Shown: piece after piece, positions 12,553-23,847 of the stretch | How positions within the stretch are numbered: position 1 is the first letter of the stretch | How the letters are laid out: each line of letters begins with the position of its first letter | The notes under the pieces: generated by a model | What the model saw: the letters and a program-made list of their open reading frames with translations, nothing else | Databases searched by the model: none | Told to the model about the DNA's origin: nothing | Position numbers and translations under genes: made by a program | Source: Chytridium lagenaria | Taxonomy: Eukaryota > Chytridiomycota > Chytridiomycetes > Chytridiales > Chytridiaceae | Reading direction: 5' to 3' | Assembly: GCA_025449115.1 (NCBI GenBank) | Contig: JAHLKC010000055.1 | Coordinates: forward strand, 1-64,000 | DNA length: 64,000 nucleotides

Positions 12553-15360
12553 ATGGAAACCGACCCAAAAAAGAAGAGTCGACAACCGGAAGATGCCGTC
12601 GCCAAAGGATCCACACTTTGTAAAAGTGAGTTTTAGGAGCGACACAGTCGGCATCACATTCTCTCTTGTTCACAATCTAAAATGTTATAACCACTACTGT
12701 TTTTTCCCCCACAACCAGTTAAGCATGATCGTCCTATACCATTCAGCACAGGAAAAGCGATAAGATTACCAAAAATGTGATTGCTGCCCCATATGCTCAT
12801 AGCACACTAGCGAAGGGAAGTGCAAGACAGCTGAGCACACTGGTGAAGGGAGGTGCAAAAGAACTGGAAAAAGGATGCAAGAGCGGGAAGAGAAAGGCCA
12901 GCTACGCTGAAGACACCATTTCAACCGCATCAGCAAACAATATAACTGGACTCGCCGACTTACAGCCGATCGCATTTGAGCGATGTGAGACGCTAAGTAG
13001 GGTGAAGAAGCAGAAGCGGGGCGAAAAATGCGATCCACCTCCAAGCGGCTCATCTTTGGAACGGAGTCTTGATCCCCCGATCAAGAATGACCGCAATTGG
13101 AAGGACGAAAGAAGAATTAAAAAGAGAAAGCAGGAAGCTACTTCAAAGAAGGTGGCCACGTCTACCTCCACCCATCATCCAAACAAATTCAGCCAAAGCG
13201 CAGCGCTTATCTCTACCAATGTAGTGCCCAGGCAGAAGGGGTATACAAGCGTGTTTCCGGTATCGAGGCAAATGCAACCCAAGGCTAGGGTTGCTATCGC
13301 TGATTTGGTTTCAAAGTCGAATGAAAGGAGCCGCTCATTAGAGGGGAATATAGCGTTCAAAGTGAAAGCTTTTCTATCCCGTCAAGAAGTCACGTCAACA
13401 GAGAATGGCCAAGCGGACAGCGATATTCTGAAAACACATGCAGTGAAGAAAGTAGAAACAAAGAAAGAACAGAACGAAAGGGAAAAGGGACGAAGGAAGA
13501 AAAATCTGGAGATGACAGCACCCTCAGTGATTTCATCACGCGACGGCGGCCAAGCCTCGGAAGGCATTGGTCTTGCGGCTTACTCCACTTCCGGTCCGAT
13601 TACACCGAAAATATTAAAGCCTCCGACGAAAAGAATTAAAGCCACCGCATCTACACCTGCAAAAGCCTCAATAGCCACATCGACATCACATCAGAGGACG
13701 CATCCTATGACAGATACAAACGTGAAGGAAGCCAAAATTAAAGCCGCCGCATCTACACCTGCAAAAGCCTCAATCGTCGCATCGACATTACATCAGAGGA
13801 CGCATCCTATGACAGATACAAACATGAAGGCCGCTTTCGACAAACGTCCTGTGGAAGGGATGGCATCACCTCCGCAACAATTGATTCAAGAAAAGCCGAA
13901 GACAACCCTCTCCTCCATAAAAGCTGAATTGCATACAAAAGAAGAATTGCAGGTGCATTGCCCATAGGATGAATTTTTAAATGGACTAAATCTCTGCCAG
14001 CAGGTTAAGGTCAATGCCACAGAGGTTATTCCGCCAAAGGCACCTTTAAAAAAGCAACATCGTGACTATAACATCGACGGGTCCCAACGGCAATTTTCGG
14101 GAAAACCTATTGCTGTGCCAACTACACGATCAGAATCCAACACGGAAGATTGTATTGTGAAGTATGCTTTTTGCCCAACATCTCCGCCAGAGTATGCCAA
14201 CGTTGGGGAACTTGATGCAGTTGACCAACGACGACTCACTCTGGTTCAAGGGATCGTATCACCGCCGAAACGACCAATGCAAGGAAAGCCTAATATAGCC
14301 CTCTCTTCCATAAAATCCGAATTGCGGACAAGGAAAGAATTGCAGGTGCGGTCTAAATAGACAAACGTTTTATTGGATTAATACCTACCAATAGGATGAG
14401 CTCACTACCCCGGTTATTCCGCCAGGCACGGCATCAAAAAAGCAAGTTCGTGACTATAACGTCAACGGATGCCAACGACAAATTCCGGGAAAACCTATTT
14501 CTATTCCGACTACCCGATCAGAATCTGACACGGAAGATTGTGTTGTAAAATACGTTTCGTTGCCTCCAACATCGCCAATATTCGAGATCGACAAGCACAG
14601 TGTAAAATACTCAGTTCCCACCTTAGGAGGCAGCTGGACACCAAAAGAATGGATTTTGTCGAGAGGAGCAGAATTGGAAGAGGAGGGAGTAATCTCGAGA
14701 AGGGCCAATATGATTTCTCCACCCGAATGAATGAGCCTGGGATACCAGTAAAGTCAGAGAAACGCGAGAAGAAAATGAAGCGAAAATATAAGACGAAAAA
14801 GGATTTGATCGAAAGGGAAACCTTGATGAAAGTGGGTAAAAGTATGAAGGATGCAAACCAAACGGAAATGAGGCCCAAAAAGAAGGAAAAAAACGATTTT
14901 CTTAAAGATGACACCTTAATTGAAGTGAGTCGAGACCGAAATATGGAGGAGACAAATCAAGGACCGCTGACGAAAGATGAATTGAGTCGAGTCGATCAAA
15001 GTATTTTAGACCTTGCGCAACTTTTAAGCATGGACAAAACCAAGTTCTGGGTACGCGCATCACATATCTCTATGGAAGATCTGAGACTCCCGACTTCCAG
15101 GCCAGCTTTCTCCATCTCTCCGGCATCAGGAGATATTGTTGTAATGGTAAGTAATTTCTTAAACTTACTGTAATTACGAAAAAGCGCACATATGATATAC
15201 TAAGTTACTATTAAATTAGGACGGACGAAGTATTCAGCAAAATTATGAGCATGCTATTGCGAGGGTCGATGGTGTTAGAATGTCAGTATCGCTGCGAACG
15301 GTTGGAACGGAGCCGTCATTTCGAGACCTGCTTGGGACTTCATTTGGTTTACCTGACTAA
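12553..15360 (+). CDS. basic disordered protein ending in a 2OG-oxygenase C-terminal half
   Basis: Exons are about 12553–12625, 12719–13952, 14004–14345, 14395–15146 and 15220–15360. The N-terminal two-thirds is Lys/Ser-rich and low complexity, with a near-perfect internal repeat (ASTPAKASI then HQRTHPMTDTN, twice near 13640–13830). Two homologous exon modules follow, each with RDYN, GKPI and TTRSES-TEDC-VKY. The last exons give SGDIVVM then DGRSIQQNYEHAIARVDG and RMSVSLRTVG. That is the second iron-binding His plus the 2OG-binding Arg of an AlkB-like double-stranded beta-helix. The HxD of the first half is absent, so activity is doubtful unless an exon is missed. There are -1 shifts at A5 12771–12775 and at A4 14643–14646. 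Function is unknown; a nucleic-acid role would be a guess. Confidence 0.6.
14004..14640 (+). repeat. duplicated exon module within the 2OG-like gene
   Basis: The exon starting at 14004 and the exon starting at 14395 encode related segments. RDYNIDG...GKPIAVPTTRSES aligns with RDYNVNG...GKPISIPTTRSES, and both continue into TEDC then VKY. The introns before them (13953–14003 and 14346–14394) both follow codons for ELQ and both begin GTGC, so intron and exon were probably copied together. The first of these introns ends CAGCAG, a NAGNAG tandem acceptor. Confidence 0.75.
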
Positions 15361-15703
15361 TGTTTCTTGTTTGTTGAATAATAAATGGTTATTCGCCTTT
15401 TCCCATTTTCGTTTACTGCTATTTATTAAGCACTTTTTGTGTGCAGACTTGCCTCCAGCGATCCTGAAGTAATAAATGGAAAAGTGGAAACTCTCCTTGG
15501 TAAAGTGGGTGATGCAAAATACGTCAGTTTGTGGCACTCATCAACACCAGCAAGCATTATTTAGGGAGTCTAAGTCCTTTTTAGTCACGACGAAACGACG
15601 ACGTCGAAGCAGCACTACTACATCCTCCCCCTTCATCCGTCTCTTTGCTCTCTCCTCTCTCAAACTATCCGTCATCTAAGCTGGAAAGGAGTACCCGCAT
15701 GAG
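15361..15703. other. intergenic
   Basis: 3' flank of the upstream gene and the presumed 5' leader of the next one, with a pyrimidine-rich stretch near 15620–15660. No gene or clear promoter element is visible. Confidence 0.55.
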
Positions 15704-18700
15704 ATGTCATACTCTCAAAAGAAGATGCAGCAGCAGCATCGTACGCTGCAACCATCGCCTGATGAGACCAGAGTGAGCTATATCGCTGTCAGGTATGAGC
15801 TTTTCATCTTTCCAATCATAAACAGTGTTCTCCTTCTCTTGATCATTCTTGCAACTAACTTTATCTTCAATCAAAAAGCCATGGCATCTATGCTCCTACC
15901 CAGGTGAGACGTACCCCGATGGTCCAACCGCAAGCAGCAGGCGCACTACCATTGCCCTCACCTTACCGCATCAACACAGCTCCACGCAAAAACTCTATCA
16001 AAAGAAACCAAAATAGGATGAATCTTCAGCGTGCATCCTTTACCTCAACTACAACCTCTATTTCGTCTCTTCAATGGGCTTCACTCGACAGGACATTAGG
16101 AAATCCTCTACCACGTCCCAGGACAGAGTTACGTCATGCGCCTAGGAGTGCTTATGTTGGATCAATGTTTTCACTTGTGAAGGATGGCGAGGATGATGAA
16201 TGGGAGGACATGATAGATTTTCCGCATGCAGCACCGCAACCATCCAATGGAGGTTCCATATTAGACTTTTCAAAGGTCCCTCCAAACTTTGAGGTCGTTG
16301 ACGACGATACTGAGACCAACGCCTCATCAAGCCCTGGATACGTCCCCGCCGTTCTCTCAAAAGTTGACGAGAAACCTGCTTTCCCTCTATCTCCTCAAGT
16401 AACACGGCAGATGACTCATTCAAAGACAGTGCAGGCATACCCAGTACATTTAGCGACTTCCTCCTCAGCAAGAGCACCACGAGTTAGTCCTCAGCAAAGG
16501 CATGCAAAAGTTGCTACATTGCACGAACGTGAAATACCCGTCATAGGAAAAGTGCCTTCCTTAAACGCGTCATCTGCTATGGGTCCACGAAAGGCGACTG
16601 TTAAACTGCTTAATAGCAAATCTCCCGAACCCGTGCTTCAGACAGGAGTAGTAATGCATTTAGGCAAGAATGGAAAGATATCTCCTCAGGTTAGTATTTT
16701 TCTGCTTTTCAAAGATTCTCATTGTGGCCTCTTTAGGGAAAGAAAAAAGTATTCTCCTTTGTTGATTCGACCGTTGATCCGGAAGAAAATGCTCACATTC
16801 GCAATGCTACTTCCCTCGAGGACATGCAACGCACTTCGACCCCTAAATACATACAAGGTCAAAAATCACACATGGATCCCACGCTCGTTGTTCCTCCCCG
16901 CGATCAATCCCACATTGTCCGCGACAAGCATGAGCTTGATCTCATCCTCAACGCGTCAACACCCCTTTCCGTCTCTTCCCCTCTCTCCTTCTCCCGCACT
17001 ATACCGCGTCTCCGAAACCCTTCTTCACCGCTATCAGCAGGCATGGCAAGAACCGATGATCCCGTTATTGTGGTGATGGCGTCAGCGGCACAATTGAAAA
17101 GATTCTCAGATCTTTCTTCTTTGTCGGAAGCGAGTTCAAAGAGGATGAATATGGGAAACTTGCCGTCAAATTTCGAACCTGCATCGCCAACTTCTACTGT
17201 TGGAGGAGTGGTGCTACCGCCACACTCAGACCCGGAGTCTGAGGTAGCGGCTCTGGAATATCTCGCTGGAAATTTGAGAAATAAAGCGACGGAGAAAATT
17301 GAGGATACCACTGTTGCTGCAGGCTCAGCGAATGGTAGGTTTCAGTTGCCATCTATTGAAGTTCACAATGATTTTATAGGTCCGACATCCGTAGGTCTCA
17401 CATCCCCAAATTCCAAGGATTTGGCAATGGTCATTAAAGAGGCTCTCCACGTCCTCGAAATCCCATCTCCCAACTCTGTGAGCGTCACAAAAGTAATTCG
17501 CCGTCGTCGCAGTTCCTTCACAATCGCCTCAGCCAATTCATCCGACGCCGAAGAAGGTGACGAAGAAGATGATGACACCGAACCCGTCAAAACCGTCGCA
17601 CCCGCAATGCCATCACGGGAAATAGAAAAGGTTGTTCCTACATTAGTTGATGACGACGAATCTGCCTGGATTGATATCGAGGATGCCCGTGCAGCCAGAC
17701 ACGGATCTATGAAGAGCCAGACCACGGTAGACGACTCCATGTATCTTCGGATTATTGAACGTTTGGAGGTTGAGTATGAGGAGCTCCTTGCGGCGAGGAA
17801 TAAAGAGTCACAACCGAAACCTGTTATGGGGTCTAAAGGGCCGATTGAAGAACCACCCCGAAACGGACGCGTCACGCTTCTTCTTGTAGAACCTCCCCCA
17901 AAGCCTTCCCCTCAACCGCCCCGCACTACAGCCCCCTACATCCCTCCCCGCACCCAAATCTCTCAGGCAGGAGCCGCAGCGATGCGGGAAGAATCCGCGA
18001 TGCTTCGTCAAGCCACCCTTCCGCTTCGTCCTCGTGTCCCCTCCTTCTCCCGCTCCCCCGCTTCAATAGTTCGCCGTCCATCTTTCACCAGACGCACTCC
18101 CCCAGCATTCATTCCACCTCCGCGAACTACACCGCTGATCACAACGAAAATGTTTGGGGAGCGAAGCATCACGGCGTCTGCGGCTCCAAGTGCGATGGCT
18201 TTATCTCATGCTCGAACGATTGGTCCTCAAACACTTAAGATTCACCCCGTTGTTGGCGGGAAACTGCCATCGAAGATCAGCACCATAATATCTCCGTCTA
18301 TACGTCCTTCCCCTCAAACCGCCTCTGCATCTCGTGATATGGTTGAGGCGTTAGGCGGAACCATTACCCCATCGTCTACCTCAACACCGGTCGATTCTCT
18401 CCCGCCCCGCAACGGTTCCTCCGCGTCCGGTGCAACAAGTCAGGACGTCGCGTTTTCGGCGTTCGGGGACAGTGAAACGTCAGAAAAGGGGTATCCTCCG
18501 CTTCCGCTTCGTAATGAGAGCATTGCTGGTGCTTTGACGATTAAGCGAATGGTCGGAAGGCACACAGAAGAAGATGAGAAGGAGGAAGAAGAGGAGTCGA
18601 GGATTTTTGATATGTATGCAGGAGATGATGAAGATGGAACGTTAAAAAGAAGGCCGGAAACCCCACATGATGGGACATTGAAGAGGAGGCCGGAGACACC

Positions 18701-21700
18701 GCGTGAGACGACAACGTTGAGAAGACGACCAGAGGTTGGGGAAAGCGAAGATAATGGCGTGACGTTGACGAGAAAAATTGATGAGGATGGAACAATACGG
18801 CGTAAACCAGAAGTATTGGCGGATGCAACATTGAAACGAAACGATGGAGCTTCAAGTGTGAAGGAGGCGGTGGTAGTTCTTCCGACGCGTGGAGAATCAC
18901 TGGCCATGATCACGCAGACCCCCATTTTACCAAAAGAAGCCTCACCGACGCCCACATCTGCATCTGTACCGTCCTTAACTAAAACTGAAACGACTCCTCA
19001 GGCAGTAATCTCTCCCAAGCTGCCATCAAAACGTTCTACTAAGCAAAATCCCCCTCCGGCCGTTATCATCCCCACCCGTAACTCATCTCGCACAACAGAA
19101 GTTTCAACTGCGGGTCCGAAATCCGCCAAATACCTTCCAACGCCACTATCTGTCCCCGTATCAGAAGTTGCGAAATTGTTTGTGACAGCCCTTTCTCCGA
19201 CAACTCCAAATCCGTTTTATAGTGCAATCGAAAACAACTCATTCATCCCGTTTGCAAGCACACAGAAGGAACGCAGTGATTCCATCATTGCTATTCGTGA
19301 AGGATCCGTCCTTGAAACTGAGAGCGTGGCTTCGAATGACGCTATTTCGATGACAATTATCGCGTTAGAGGAGCGGATTCGCGCGATCCCTAAGCCTGAA
19401 GATGTGGATGATGATTTTGAGGAGCCGGTGCTTAGTCCTGTCACGCCTAAAACGCCTGGTCTCCCATCAACTACGGAAGCATCCCCTTTCGAGGTCTCTT
19501 CGTCAAAAAAAGTTAAAGCCAAGCCAGATATTCCGGGTCGTAGTTCATCGAGGACAGTTCATGCGGTGTCACCTGAACATTTGGATGATGGGGCTGGAGT
19601 ACTTCCGAAACGGACGCAGAGTGTTGTTGGGGTTGTGATGTCACTTAGCCAAATTGAGGAGGAAATTTCGCCTAAGCCTGTACATACAAGTGGTGAAGAC
19701 GTTGAATTGCAAGCTGAGGAAAAGGAAAGCGAAGCTAAGGCAATTTCATTAACGTCGTTGGAGATGAGAAATATTTCAGCAATGCCGAGGCCGGATGAGA
19801 TTGATGGGCTTGGGGATGCGGTTGTTTTGAAACTTGAGACCGAGATGAAGGTTGAAGAGCTTCAGCCAGTGTTAAAGGATTGGGATACGGAGTCTCTTAC
19901 ATCAACAGAAATCATTGTTTCAACTCATTCTGTGATGATCGATTATAACGAGGATGTAACCTCCTTGGCCACTACTCACGACACTTCATCGGCTGTAGAC
20001 GACGATGCTCTCCTCTGGATTCCCACCAACAAGCAACGTTCTGACTCCGTCATTGCGATTCGTGAAGGATCGATTTTAGAAGTCGCTGCTATTGTTGCGG
20101 GACCTTCAACGTCGACGGAATCCCCTACATCAACGGAGATTGATGCTGTTCCAGCCCATTCTATGATGATTGGCCATACCGACGATGTCACCTCCTTGGG
20201 CACCCCTCCATCGGCTGTGGACGACGACGCTCTTCTTTGGATTCCAACCAGCAAGCAACGTACCGACTCCGTCATTGCGATTCGTGAAGGATCGATTTTA
20301 GAAGTCGCTGCTACTTTCGTGGAACCTTCAACTTCGATGATCGAGTCACCGAGAATACCGAGTCCCAAGAAATCACGGAAACATCCCGCGGCGTCGCCAG
20401 AAATTCCTGGACGGAGTTCGTCAAAAACAATTGGAGCGAAACCTGTATACGATGTGATTACGGTGCCAGAGGTTATCAAGGTGGACGCCCATGGAAAAGC
20501 TACGTTGAGGCCGTTGCCGAAACCACCGTCAGTTGAAAACGAGAGGGACGTAGAGACACAAAACATCGAACAATACGACAGGGGTGTAGAAACGCAACAC
20601 ATCGAACAAAGTTTTACGATGGCTCCCGTTGACGAAGTGGTTTCAATCGAGAGTGCCGATGGTGATGTTTCAAAGCTTGAGGCATTTGCGGCAACTGTTG
20701 CTTCTGAGGCAGAGCTAATGGTCTCTGTCGTTCATCCGTCGCAATTGGAGACCTTAAACATTTCACAAGCTATTGTTGAGGAGAACATGTCATTACCGGA
20801 GATGTCCTCCATAGAAGTCGCATGTGAGCCCGACGTCATAGAACCTACCCCACAGCGAACGGAGGGAAAATTAGAAGTTTCTCTGACGAAAGCCCCCAAA
20901 AAGGCTCCTGAGATACCTGGAAGGAGCTCATCAAAGGGTCTTGTCGAGGAAAGCGATGAGATGGTGCCTTCCATAGAGATGCCGATTCAGAGCCTGGACC
21001 GGCATCTAGATGAACAGGTGGCTTCGAACGCGTTGGTGTTGGCGCCATCTCTCCCAATGATATGTGAAGAAATCCCCCGCCCCACGGAAGAAGCTTGCCC
21101 TGATCCACCACCCTCTCTGGTGGCGGGCAACCTAGACACCCTTTCCCGCAGCTCACTCACTCCCTCCGAACTTGAAATCATCATGTCCCATTCCTAAACC
21201 CGAAGAAGTAGACGGCGACTTTGATTCCACCGCGGCTTCCGTGACTTTAAAAAAAGGATTCAATGTTCCCCGGAAGAAGCTCCTCTAAAGATGTTAACAA
21301 CATTGAAGCTTTTGACCTTAACCTTCTTTCCTCCAATATTCCCAACCCCTCCCCCCTCCGCATCACCACTAATGCTTCAGACCACATCTTAACCTCAATG
21401 ACGTCTTCCGCCGATTTTGGTGTCCTCAGCACCTCCGTCACGTCTGAGGAAATTCGTCTCCTTTCCACCATCCCTCGTCCCGACGAAGTCTCTGATGACT
21501 TTGATGGTCCTCAAACCGTCATTATTCGCGATTCGCTCACGTCTTTGGAGATGCGACTTGTTTCTTCTATTCCGAAACCTGATGAGATTGACTCTGAGTA
21601 TGGTGCGAGCGTTGAAAAGGATGGGGTTCTTGCAGGGTTAATGAGGATGAAGGAGTGGTGGTTGAGAAGGGTCTTCCGCCGATTCCGACACCAGAAAATG

Positions 21701-21801
21701 CGGATGAAGGATATGAAGGTCCTGCTTCCGGGGTTGAAGGTGGTGGGAAGGTGGGGAAGAACAAGTTATTGATGCGGTTTGCGAACTTTGTGAAGTTTTA
21801 G
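15704..21801 (+). CDS. very large disordered repeat protein, unknown function
   Basis: About 2000 residues with no recognised domain. Exons are 15704–15792, 15879–16689 and 16737–21801. Most of it is Ser/Thr/Pro/Val-rich with acidic patches. Short motifs recur. RxDSxIAIREGSxLE appears three times (near 19270, 20040, 20260), each just after the same aromatic/Pro context. IPGRSSSK-like appears four times (near 19525, 20400, 20905, 21265). S-x-IPKPDE-x-D-like appears five times (near 19380, 19775, 21185, 21465, 21560). A TLKRRPE-type array lies at 18638–18842. The last 600 bases need three single-base corrections: an extra C at 21187–21189, an extra A at 21249–21255 and a missing G at 21635–21637. 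They give the terminal segment LLMRFANFVKF. Repeated linear motifs suggest a scaffold, but that is inference. Confidence 0.7.
18638..18842 (+). repeat. TLKRRPE-type tandem repeat (coding)
   Basis: Within the disordered protein, five imperfect units share a core like T-L-K-R-R-P-E: DGTLKRRPETP twice, then TTLRRRPEV, GTIRRKPEV and ATLKRND. Each unit is basic and proline-containing inside an otherwise acidic region. Confidence 0.8.
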
Positions 21802-21975
21802 CGAAAACCATTCGCCATTCTCTTTTCTTTTTACGATGTTTCTTTCTTCGTTTCGTCGCTTCTATATTTTTGTCACATGTTGAGCTGGCCTCGCCGTGAC
21901 GTTTTTCAGCCCCGTTTCCTTATAAAATATATGTTTATTGGCCTCTTTTGCATGAAATCATGTTTTATTTTAATT

Positions 21976-22022
21976 CGTAAAAGATGTGATGCTATTTAAA
22001 CGCGTAAAAGATGTGATGCTAT
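21976..22022. repeat. 20-bp direct repeat, 27-bp period
   Basis: CGTAAAAGATGTGATGCTAT occurs twice, at 21976–21995 and 22003–22022, in the short gap between two convergent genes. No function is evident. Confidence 0.85.
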
Positions 22023-22073
22023 ATTGGAAAATCAAAACGAAGAAACGAGCTACAAAGTGATGAGTGAAAAGAC

Positions 22074-23636
22074 TTAATCTTCAAAAGTGAGTTCAACGAT
22101 TTCTCCAGTAGTGTCAGATGAAACAAATAGAGTGCCGTGAGGGCTAATGGCCAGACCAGCGGGCCTGAAGCAGTTTATGCTGTCGCGGCCCTTGCATTTC
22201 ATTTGAAAATTGGTAGCATGCGCAAGGGTGCGGATCTTCTGGATAAGTTTTCCGCCTCCATCGTTTTCGAAAACGATAACGGAGAAGCCGGAGGGAATAT
22301 CTCGGTCTGTAAGATAAGTTGTAATTAGAACAAATTTTACAAGGCAAACAACAGAAGAGGACTCACTCCAAGATCCGTGAAGGGTAACAAAAAGACTCCC
22401 TTGGTACTTGCAAGGTATCGCCCCATTACCACACTGACTTGTTTTCTCAAAAAACTTCATGGCGATAGGCGCCGAATGCGCGGGAATATGGAACGAAGGT
22501 GGCCGGTTGTTCTTCTTACGCCTACACCATTCATCCGAGTGCTTCCCGTCCTCAAAGAAATTTGGCCAAACCCATTGCGATCCACGAACAGCATCCACCT
22601 CGAACGTTGTTGTGACGTTTCCAGCGGTAAAGCAGTAAGGGTATCCGTAAAAAGCGGTTGGGTCATCGAAAAGGTTGACTTCTTCGACAGGGGAGTCATT
22701 GTGATAGTCGGCCGAAGCTTTGTGGAGATTTGGGATGCGATGGAGGTCGTTGCGGCTCAAGTTATCGGCCCCTGAAAAAGAATGAGACACCATTATTTTA
22801 CAAAATCCCACCATTCTCAGCACCCCAAAGACGTCCATCTTTGTCAAAAGCCATTGCAATGTTGTTGCGGGTACCCTCGGCCCAAACCTGTAGAGTATTA
22901 CTACCTGTTTAATAATAAAGACGGCAATATTTTAAAGCGCCCACCTCTCCATCAACAAATGTGACTCCACCTTTTGGAATGGAGCCTAGAGGGAATCTTC
23001 GGATAATAGCCGCCCTCGAGTCGGGATCGATGTTGCTTCGGCTTCCAAGACTAACATACAGGTATCCCTTCCCGACAAGAAGTGTCCTAGTATCATGTCC
23101 TGCCTGCCCACCGCCCCATTGGCCATTAATATCCTTTATAACGATTTCGATTGATTTGGGGTCGACAGAATTCCTCGATCCCGGTATGTACGGCCATCGG
23201 TAGACGGTCGAAGGACTGGAAGCGTAAACGTAGGCCTCATGAAGGATGACAGAATGTGTGAGCTGCAAATCTGCAGCGTCAATGATAGTTTTGCGTTGCC
23301 AAACACCATCTTCTTTCCACAGGGCGACGACCTTGGAGCCGCCACGAGACAGGACGATGAGATCACCCTAAAGGATACACTATTTGAGTTTCAGGATAAA
23401 GAGAATAAAGATAAAAGTAGTATTGTTCCGACCTTATCATCAAACTCGATGCCACGGGGAACAGGTATGCCATCAGCAATCAACGTGGCACTGACACCAT
23501 TGACGGTAGTGAGTCCAGGAACGCCAATGTAAGCATCGACCTCATCAACAGTTCCAAGAGGGATCTGCTGCTGTTGGAGCTGTGATGCCTGCGCAACGAC
23601 GGCTCCAATAGCCAACAGAGCAATCAGAGAACGCAT
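22074..23636 (-). CDS. secreted sorbosone/glucose dehydrogenase-like beta-propeller
   Basis: Belongs to the soluble quinoprotein glucose/L-sorbosone dehydrogenase fold, whose members oxidise sugars or related alcohols, usually with PQQ. The start at 23636 encodes a signal peptide (MRSLIALLAIGAVVAQA). Propeller landmarks appear in order: VPRGIEFDDKGDLIVLSRGG, GGGQAGHDTRTLLVG and YLYVSLGSRSNID, AEGTRNNIAMAFDKDGRLWG, GADNLSRNDL, FYGYPYC, IPAHSAPIAMKFF, FVTLHGSWNRDIPSGF, and FRPAGLAISPHGTLFVSSD. Introns fall after DDK, before VWAEG, inside ENG-ADN and at HGSW-NR; each restores frame exactly. The His of AGHDTR is the position usually assigned to catalysis. The whole protein is intact and about 450 residues. 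Cofactor and substrate are not proven. Confidence 0.88.
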
Positions 23637-23847
23637 TTTGAGAAAAAGAGTAACAAATATCCTTCAGATGGTGCTTTGTCATCCTCAGGACATGATTACT
23701 GGACTTTTCGTGACGCGCAAGAAAACAACAAAACCCCACAAAAATTCCGGTTTCTTAGTTCATAAAGTACAATACCATGCTGCTAATACCAAAAATGATC
23801 CAATGCAGTATATTCTATAGACAGGTTAAAAAGTAATCACCCAAGAA
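23637..23847. other. intergenic spacer
   Basis: 5' flank of the dehydrogenase gene and 3' flank of the aminopeptidase gene, both on the minus strand. No distinct element is seen. Confidence 0.5.

Noticed and set aside
16142..21156. Numerous minus-strand frames over the disordered-protein gene
   Set aside because: Shadows caused by the long open plus-strand exon; none has a domain or intron pattern.
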